From the NCBI GenBank assembly GCA_946886635.1, contig CAMPIW010000026.1, positions 1-5,975 of the forward strand: 5,975 nucleotides of DNA, written 5' to 3'. This DNA is from an uncultured Candidatus Saccharibacteria bacterium (GTDB lineage Bacteria > Patescibacteria > Saccharimonadia > Saccharimonadales > UBA1547). Positions 1-3,848 of this stretch are shown here, in pieces (the stretch's first letter is position 1; each line of letters starts with the position of its first letter). Both the position numbers and the translations under genes were made by a program. The notes under the pieces are model-generated. The model ran no database searches. It was not told where the DNA came from and saw only the letters and a program-made list of their open reading frames with translations.

Positions 1-49
1 CTGCCTCTTAAGCAGAATGTCGTGGGTTCAAGTCCCACCTGACCCTCCA
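1..49 (+). tRNA. tRNA-Lys (anticodon CUU), 3' part only
   Basis: This is the 3' portion of a tRNA cut by the window start, beginning within the 5' strand of the anticodon stem. The stem CTGC/GCAG closes the 7-base loop CTCTTAA, which places CTT at the anticodon and so reads the lysine codon AAG. A 5-base variable region follows, then the T arm GTGGG / TTCAAGT / CCCAC, the acceptor strand CTGACCC, one discriminator base (T) and an encoded CCA at 47-49. The unseen 5' acceptor strand should read GGGTCAG. The discriminator is U73, whereas A73 is usual for bacterial tRNA-Lys; this is odd but does not change the anticodon reading. The D arm is outside the window. Confidence 0.9.
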
Positions 50-56
50 ATAAATG

Positions 57-87
57 ACACCCTCGATGATTGAGGGTGTTTTTTATT
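57..87 (+). terminator. Intrinsic terminator after the tRNA
   Basis: A perfect 8-bp stem (ACACCCTC at 57-64 with GAGGGTGT at 72-79) encloses a 7-base loop and runs straight into six T residues (79-84). This is a classic rho-independent terminator, 7 bases past the tRNA CCA end. It separates the tRNA transcript from the pilin genes. Confidence 0.9.
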
Positions 88-116
88 GCAAGCACCATTG
101 AAGAGTCGGGCTACAC

Positions 117-145
117 TTGCCCCACGGCTCACTAGCAGATATAAT
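117..145 (+). promoter_or_regulatory. Sigma-70-type promoter of the pilin gene cluster
   Basis: A perfect -10 hexamer TATAAT lies at 140-145. Exactly 17 bases upstream is TTGCCC (117-122), which matches 4 of 6 positions of the -35 consensus. Transcription would start near 152, giving only about five untranslated bases before the ATG at 157. The next two pilins follow closely on the same strand, so this promoter probably serves all three, although a promoter inside the first gene cannot be excluded. Confidence 0.65.
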
Positions 146-156
146 CATAAGAAGTA

Positions 157-633
157 ATGGGCATCAAAACAAACATATTTAAAAAGGCTAATAACAACGC
201 GCAAAAATTTGCCGGGTTCACGATAGTCGAGCTATTAGTCGTTATTGTCGTCATCTCAATTCTTGCATCGATTACCGTTGTCGCGTATTCGGGTATTCAA
301 ACTACAGCGAAAGATGCGACGATAGCATCTGATTTACGAAATTTTGCCACCAAGGCTCAAATATATAAGGTGGATAATAATAGTTATCCAGCTGCAAATA
401 TTCCAAGTTTATCTACCTTGCAGTATTCGGTTACCCAAGGGTCGTATCCAAGCCACCTTGCTTGGAACTTTGATTACTGTCCCAGCGAAGATTTAAGCGA
501 ATATGTTCTTACCGCTTACTTAAACAACGGCGAAATTATGTATGTATCAAGCAATAACCTGGCTCCAGTATCTTATGATGTCAGAGATATATTTACACCG
601 GGTGCTGAGGGTAATTGTATCACCATGTTATAA
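157..633 (+). CDS. Type IV prepilin-like protein 1 (appears frameshifted near its 3' end)
   Basis: This encodes a class III signal sequence protein of the type IV pilin / type II pseudopilin family, a subunit of an extracellular pilus or secretion pseudopilus. Residues 1-20 are a short basic leader ending in Gly20. Prepilin peptidase would cut before Phe21, leaving mature FTIVE with the conserved Glu5 (residue 25). Residues 21-45 form the hydrophobic helix that anchors and packs the subunit; residues about 46-158 are a soluble head with Cys108 and Cys154. No good Shine-Dalgarno precedes ATG 157, but the promoter lies immediately upstream. The reading frame stops at 631-633 after 158 residues, yet pilin-like coding continues in the +1 frame to 778. 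Removing one base near 625 gives a 206-residue product, matching its 204-residue neighbours. Base composition is more AT-rich than in pilins 2 and 3. Family assignment is firm; intact function is doubtful. Confidence 0.85.
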   Translation: MGIKTNIFKKANNNAQKFAGFTIVELLVVIVVISILASITVVAYSGIQTTAKDATIASDLRNFATKAQIYKVDNNSYPAANIPSLSTLQYSVTQGSYPSHLAWNFDYCPSEDLSEYVLTAYLNNGEIMYVSSNNLAPVSYDVRDIFTPGAEGNCITML

Positions 634-778
634 CGGCACATCACATAGCGCAGCCGACCGAGCGGGTGTGAGCCAAATAGGTGTTATGGACGAGGATGGA
701 AAGATTGTAGATAACGCGGGTATTAGCGGTAAAAGTTCAACGGGCTGGCGACTATGGACGACCGGAGGTTCGAGTTAG
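626..778 (+). pseudogene. Out-of-frame C-terminal part of pilin 1
   Basis: These 50 codons plus TAG lie in the frame +1 relative to pilin 1 and have no sensible start or ribosome binding site of their own. The translation begins CYNGTSHSAADRAG and ends with a Trp/Gly-rich stretch, WRLWTTGGSS. It looks like an authentic soluble-protein sequence and not a random shadow. Joining it to residue 156 of pilin 1 by skipping one base at about 625 gives ...GNCIT-CYNGTSHS... and a total of 206 residues. The simplest reading is that the window carries a one-base insertion, real or a sequencing error, that severed this end of the pilin head. The exact indel position cannot be fixed without a homologue. 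Confidence 0.6.
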
Positions 779-798
779 GCTTGTCTTGCCTAGCGAAT

Positions 799-803
799 AA
801 GGA
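799..803 (+). promoter_or_regulatory. Ribosome binding site of pilin 2
   Basis: AAGGA lies five bases before ATG 809. It fixes the start of pilin 2 and contrasts with the absence of a clear Shine-Dalgarno before pilin 1. The 30-base gap after the 778 stop shows no obvious promoter or terminator, consistent with co-transcription. Confidence 0.7.
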
Positions 804-808
804 TACCT

Positions 809-1423
809 ATGAAAAGAGTGGGCAATAAAATAAACAGCTTAGGCTTCACGATTGTCGAACTTTTGATCGTCATCGTTGTTATCTCAATCTTAGCTTCAAT
901 TACCGTCGTTGCGTACACGGGCGTTCAAGGTAAGGCACGTGATGCGATTCGTATGCAGCACGGTAGGCAAATTGCACAAGCACTCTCTATTTACTACACC
1001 GATCACGGAAATGTCATTGGTAGTAGTGAAGGTGCTGGTAGGAACGGTTGGGGTATTGGCTGGTTTAACAAGGGAGGGCCTAACGATCCAAGTCCCGAGG
1101 TTGTTGACGAGGCGTACACGAAATCGATTCTCGATGTTTTAGTTGAAGGTGGGTACTTGAGTCCATCGGTTCACGACCCAAGTGGCGCGTCGGCGTTTGC
1201 TGCAGCCGAGCAAGCTGGACAGTACGCGTATATGAAATATCATTGCGGCGACTACACCTCCGCTACGCCAACTACTGCTTATATATTTTTGAAACTCGAA
1301 TCGATTAGTGAATCCGAACGGATGACATCTGAAGGACTTTGTCCCGAAGGGGATGATAATATATTTGTTAAGAGTTCTTTCGATAATTACGGAATGAATT
1401 ATTGGATTAAGGTAGGGAGGTAA
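809..1423 (+). CDS. Type IV prepilin-like protein 2
   Basis: A 204-residue prepilin/pseudopilin. The basic leader is residues 1-12 ending in Gly12; the predicted cut is before Phe13, giving mature FTIVE with Glu5 at residue 17. Hydrophobic helix 13-37 carries the IVIVVISILASITVVA core. The head (about 40-204) is Gly/Asp/Tyr-rich, with a GWGIGW stretch near 80-85, a DPSGASAF segment near 123-130 and two cysteines (146, 178) that could form a disulphide outside the cell. It is predicted to sit in the membrane as a precursor and then be assembled into a pilus or secretion pseudopilus. The start is supported by AAGGA five bases upstream. The stop is two bases before the next pilin start, so the two are almost certainly translated from one message. 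The head is unlike those of pilins 1 and 3; whether it is a major or minor subunit cannot be told. No assembly ATPase, platform protein or peptidase is in the window. Confidence 0.9.
   Translation: MKRVGNKINSLGFTIVELLIVIVVISILASITVVAYTGVQGKARDAIRMQHGRQIAQALSIYYTDHGNVIGSSEGAGRNGWGIGWFNKGGPNDPSPEVVDEAYTKSILDVLVEGGYLSPSVHDPSGASAFAAAEQAGQYAYMKYHCGDYTSATPTTAYIFLKLESISESERMTSEGLCPEGDDNIFVKSSFDNYGMNYWIKVGR
1415..1420 (+). promoter_or_regulatory. Ribosome binding site of pilin 3, inside the end of pilin 2
   Basis: GGGAGG, five bases before ATG 1426, also encodes the last residues (Gly-Arg) of pilin 2. The embedded site and two-base gap between genes indicate translational coupling. Confidence 0.85.
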
Positions 1424-1425
1424 GT

Positions 1426-2040
1426 ATGAAAACACGTGGGTTTACGATTGTCGAACTTTTGATTGTCATCGTTGTTATATCAATCTTAGCTTCGATTACC
1501 GTCGTTGCGTTTAATGGCATTCAAGATCGTGCGCTTAATACATCACGAATTAGCTATGCTCGTAATGCCCTTACCGCTATTCAGATGTACAAAGCGACGC
1601 ATGGCCAGTACCCTGTTATTCCAGACAGTGCTTATACGACAGGCGGAACGCGCGCAGCTTGTCTTGGTGAGGGCTGGCCGCTTCTACAGGGCGATCCGGT
1701 GTGTTGGAATATTTATACTGATGGTGGCGCTCCTGGGTCATCAACCTTCCCGCAAGTCGATGCCGTAAACGATGCCCTGGATGAGGTCGCCAAACTCGGT
1801 GATTATCCTCAAGATATACCGTTTTCAGGCACAGATAGTGGTGGTAGACCAGTTGATATGAACGCCATAGTACTTGTTGAACGGCCGGTTGGTGGTAATA
1901 CTATATTCCCACTTGGTTATTCACTAGCCTACATTTTAGAGGGCACTATAGATACCACCGAATGTGGTGTATCGGGTGCGCAAATACAAGCCTTTGGAGG
2001 CGATTTTAACGTAGTGCGCTGTGTTATCGAACTCCCCTAA
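1426..2040 (+). CDS. Type IV prepilin-like protein 3
   Basis: A 204-residue prepilin with a minimal leader: MKTRG, then the predicted prepilin-peptidase cut before Phe6, giving mature FTIVE with Glu5 at residue 10. Hydrophobic helix 6-30. The helix continues into an amphipathic stretch (about 31-58) followed by HGQYP (60-63), a spacing typical of pilins and pseudopilins. The head holds four cysteines, at 79, 93, 180 and 199; the spacing suggests two disulphides, one being the C-terminal loop 180-199 seen in many type IV pilins. It is translationally coupled to pilin 2 through the GGGAGG embedded in that gene. The DNA for its N-terminal helix is nearly identical to that of pilin 2, while the heads are unrelated. 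It is the last gene on this strand before a convergent gene whose stop is only six bases away. Confidence 0.9.
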   Translation: MKTRGFTIVELLIVIVVISILASITVVAFNGIQDRALNTSRISYARNALTAIQMYKATHGQYPVIPDSAYTTGGTRAACLGEGWPLLQGDPVCWNIYTDGGAPGSSTFPQVDAVNDALDEVAKLGDYPQDIPFSGTDSGGRPVDMNAIVLVERPVGGNTIFPLGYSLAYILEGTIDTTECGVSGAQIQAFGGDFNVVRCVIELP

Positions 2041-2042
2041 GA

Positions 2043-2055
2043 AGTACTAAGTACT
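2043..2055. terminator. Weak hairpin between convergent stops, possible bidirectional terminator
   Basis: AGTAC/GTACT forms a 5-bp stem over loop TAA, flanked by CCCC (2036-2039) and GGGG (2057-2060) that could extend it through an asymmetric internal loop. It spans the six bases between the convergent stops. There is no T-run on either side, so intrinsic termination is unlikely or weak. Confidence 0.2.
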
Positions 2056-2544
2056 CGGGGTTGCAGGCGGGTTTACCGGTGCATCGAGGCGAGGTGCGCC
2101 TGCAGCATCGTTCCAAACTGATTTATCAACAGCGAGCCAAGTGAGCCAAACTGGTGAAAGGAAGATGGCAAGGAGGACGAAAATTCCTTCTTTGCCAAGC
2201 TTTAGGCCAATGTTGTACATTGCAATGTACATAAATACGACTGAAATAATATTTACTATTGGGATGATCGCGAGTATTGCCCAAAAACCTTGCTGACCAC
2301 CAATTTCTAAAAGTTTCCAGTTATTGTAAAAAGGTACCCATGCAGCCCATTGTGGAATGCCAGCTTTTTTAAAGATGAGGCTGAGCATGAACGCAAAGAA
2401 TACATAGAATAAAAGTGAAAATATGAATACAAACAGCACGGTGCCTACTATGGCCGCTGCAGCCGCTTCGTCGCTTACGGCGCTTGTTGTTGAGTAATAC
2501 GAATCGTCGTAGCTATACTGTGCTAAAGTTGTAAAAATTCCCAT
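2047..2544 (-). CDS. DUF5684-like small multi-pass membrane protein
   Basis: A 165-residue integral membrane protein. Residues 1-25 are polar and Tyr/Ser-rich. Hydrophobic segments lie at about 31-58, 87-112 and 118-139. A short linker after the first carries AGIPQWAAWVPFYN (61-74), which resembles the 'GxPgWaalIPiYN' signature I associate with the DUF5684 family; the second segment has the matching IIPIVNII (93-100). The C-terminal tail (about 145-165) is Pro/Ala-rich and cytoplasmic or extracellular depending on topology. The function of the family is unknown to me. A strong AGGAGG six bases before the ATG fixes the start. The gene converges on pilin 3 and diverges from folD across 54 bp. 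A role with the pili is possible from position alone but not supported by sequence. Confidence 0.75.
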   Translation of the reverse strand: MGIFTTLAQYSYDDSYYSTTSAVSDEAAAAAIVGTVLFVFIFSLLFYVFFAFMLSLIFKKAGIPQWAAWVPFYNNWKLLEIGGQQGFWAILAIIPIVNIISVVFMYIAMYNIGLKLGKEGIFVLLAIFLSPVWLTWLAVDKSVWNDAAGAPRLDAPVNPPATPST

Positions 2545-2550
2545 ATCTTA

Positions 2551-2573
2551 CCTCCTGTTGTGGTTTTATTGTA
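2551..2573 (-). promoter_or_regulatory. Promoter -10 and Shine-Dalgarno of the DUF5684-like gene
   Basis: Read on the minus strand, TGATACAAT gives an extended -10 (hexamer at 2568-2573), and AGGAGG (2551-2556) lies six bases before the start codon. The predicted leader is about 16-17 bases. No good -35 is visible; its expected place overlaps the folD -10. This gene therefore uses a conventional Shine-Dalgarno, unlike its divergent neighbour. Confidence 0.6.
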
Positions 2574-2583
2574 TCACGCATTT

Positions 2584-2592
2584 TGGTAGGCT
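2584..2592 (+). promoter_or_regulatory. Candidate extended -10 for a leaderless folD transcript
   Basis: TGG-TAGGCT has the TGn extension and TAnnnT pattern of a weak -10 hexamer (2587-2592). It ends six bases before ATG 2599, so RNA would start at or next to the A of ATG. AGAGAG directly abuts the ATG and is too close to act as a Shine-Dalgarno. The hexamer alone is a poor match; it gains weight because three other starts in the window show the same geometry. Confidence 0.4.
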
Positions 2593-2598
2593 AGAGAG

Positions 2599-3414
2599 AT
2601 GAAGATACTTGATGGACGCGAACTGGCCGATTATGTAAAAGAGCGTCAAGCAAAGCAGGTGCGAGCACTGCGCCAAGCTTGGAATGTGTTCCCAAAACTT
2701 GCCCTTATTGTTGCAAATGACAACCCGGTCATTGATACGTTTGTACGATTAAAGCGTGCGTATGGCGAAGATGTGCTGGTTGATACCGAAGTTCATTCTG
2801 TGGCTCAAAACGAAGTTGCGGGACTTATAGAATCACTAAACAACGACCCAACTGTTCATGGAATTGTGTTGCAGTTGCCGTTAACCAATCCGTCTGAAAC
2901 TGATGCACTTGTTCAGCGCATAGCACCCAGTAAAGACGTTGATGGGCTTGGTTCGGACGAGCAATTCGGTTCTGCTACGGCCACAGCGATTGATTGGCTA
3001 CTGGCTGGGTATAACGTAACGCTAAAAGGTAAAAAAATCGCCATTGTGGGCCGTGGGCGCTTAGTGGGCACGCCACTAGCAAAATTATGGCTTACGGCTG
3101 GACTTGATGTAACAACCTACGATGAAACGACCGCTAATTTACAAGAACCGCTTCGTGCAGCTGACGTCATCGTTACCGCCACGGGAGTTGCGGGGCTGAT
3201 TCGTTCACCAATGATTTCTATTGGCAAAGTAGTTGTCGATGCTGGCACGGCTTCAGAGGGTGGAGTGATTGTGGGTGACGTCGCAAGCGATATACGCGAG
3301 CGTCAAGATCTTACTATAACGCCAGTTCGCGGGGGTGTTGGTCCACTTACAATTGCCGCGCTATTCGATAATGTTATTACCGCGGCGAGAAAAACTGTTC
3401 CTGCTGAGGAGTAA
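2599..3414 (+). CDS. folD: FolD: methylene-THF dehydrogenase / methenyl-THF cyclohydrolase
   Basis: A cytosolic bifunctional enzyme interconverting 5,10-methylene-, 5,10-methenyl- and 10-formyl-tetrahydrofolate, supplying one-carbon units for purines and formyl-Met-tRNA. It has 271 residues, slightly short for FolD (about 280-300). The N-terminal catalytic domain has FVRLK (48-52), with Lys52 at the catalytic lysine position; HGIVLQLPL (87-95), containing the conserved Gln-Leu-Pro; and KDVDG (112-116), with the folate-contacting Asp115. The nucleotide-binding domain has VGRGRLVGTP (150-159), DAGT (214-217), GDV (226-228) and ITPVRGGVGPLT (240-251). Deviations from the usual enzyme are Phe48 where Tyr is normal, SATATA instead of the PCTP segment (about 125-130), VGRGR instead of VGRS, and PVRGG instead of PVPGG. 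I believe such variants occur in CPR bacteria, so it is probably functional. Its stop directly abuts the stop of the convergent response regulator. Confidence 0.93.
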   Translation: MKILDGRELADYVKERQAKQVRALRQAWNVFPKLALIVANDNPVIDTFVRLKRAYGEDVLVDTEVHSVAQNEVAGLIESLNNDPTVHGIVLQLPLTNPSETDALVQRIAPSKDVDGLGSDEQFGSATATAIDWLLAGYNVTLKGKKIAIVGRGRLVGTPLAKLWLTAGLDVTTYDETTANLQEPLRAADVIVTATGVAGLIRSPMISIGKVVVDAGTASEGGVIVGDVASDIRERQDLTITPVRGGVGPLTIAALFDNVITAARKTVPAEE

Positions 3415-3786
3415 TTAGGCCATGTTGAGGGCGTCTTTGACGCGTTGCACCACCTGGCGGGGGGTAAGTTCGGCTTTTACAATATAGCTATGAATACCAT
3501 GGCCACGAATACTTTTTGGCGCTTCTTCTTCGCCGAGGTTTGTAAGAATAATAACTGGAATATCTTTACCCCAAGTTTGTTTGCGGATAGCAGCAAGCGC
3601 TTCGTCACCGCTCATCTCTGGCATCTGTAAATCAAGCAAAATAATATCAGGTGAGAAATGCTCAACAAGCGCGACGCCTTTTTTGCCGTTATTCGCAAGT
3701 TGCACGTCGAAACCATCCGCTTCAAACTTCATGCGGTACATCTGGCTGATAACTGGATCGTCTTCGATAATAACAATTTTGGTCAT
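3415..3786 (-). CDS. Stand-alone CheY-like response regulator (receiver domain only)
   Basis: A 123-residue single receiver domain with no output domain. Key residues are present: acidic pair Asp9/Asp10 for Mg2+, phospho-acceptor Asp52 in LLDLQMP, Thr82 in ILTN, switch aromatic Tyr101 and Lys104. It should accept phosphate from a histidine kinase and signal through protein contacts, as CheY or phosphorelay intermediates do, not by binding DNA itself. No kinase is fused or on the same strand; the partial membrane gene at the right edge could be one. It converges with folD with no base between the stops and diverges from the acyltransferase-E1 gene. ATG 3786 is preceded by TATACT seven bases upstream and no Shine-Dalgarno, suggesting a leaderless message. 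In related bacteria small receivers often act on type IV pili; a link to the pilins here is inference from proximity. Confidence 0.93.
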   Translation of the reverse strand: MTKIVIIEDDPVISQMYRMKFEADGFDVQLANNGKKGVALVEHFSPDIILLDLQMPEMSGDEALAAIRKQTWGKDIPVIILTNLGEEEAPKSIRGHGIHSYIVKAELTPRQVVQRVKDALNMA

Positions 3787-3793
3787 ATGAGAA

Positions 3794-3823
3794 AGTATAG
3801 CAGTTAATGGGACTATCTGTAAG
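3794..3823 (-). promoter_or_regulatory. Promoter of the response regulator, predicted leaderless
   Basis: On the minus strand TGC-TATACT is an extended -10 (hexamer 3794-3799; 5 of 6 to consensus). CTTACA (3818-3823) lies 18 bases upstream and matches the -35 consensus at 4 of 6. The -10 ends seven bases before the ATG, so the transcript should begin at the start codon. Confidence 0.6.
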
Positions 3824-3833
3824 ACCCCTGTTG

Positions 3834-3842
3834 TGGTAGATT
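3834..3842 (+). promoter_or_regulatory. Extended -10 of the acyltransferase-E1 gene, predicted leaderless
   Basis: TGG-TAGATT (hexamer 3837-3842) ends six bases before ATG 3849, with no Shine-Dalgarno between. The expected -35 position (around 3814-3819, TATCTG) is poor, which is tolerable for an extended -10. A second ATG at 3845 is out of frame. Confidence 0.5.
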
Positions 3843-3848
3843 ACATGT

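Noticed and set aside
542..625. Start of the +1-frame open reading frame at ATG 542 as a separate gene
   Set aside because: No ribosome binding site, and this first part overlaps well-formed pilin 1 coding sequence; only the portion from about 626 looks like genuine protein, as the displaced end of pilin 1.
611..633. Programmed ribosomal frameshift in pilin 1
   Set aside because: The bases before the stop do not form a known +1 or -1 slippery sequence, TTA cannot re-pair well one base downstream, and no stimulating hairpin or internal Shine-Dalgarno is evident; an indel is simpler.
1139..1435. Minus-strand open frame of 98 codons opposite pilin 2
   Set aside because: It is antisense to convincing pilin coding sequence, has no Shine-Dalgarno or domain, and is read as a shadow.
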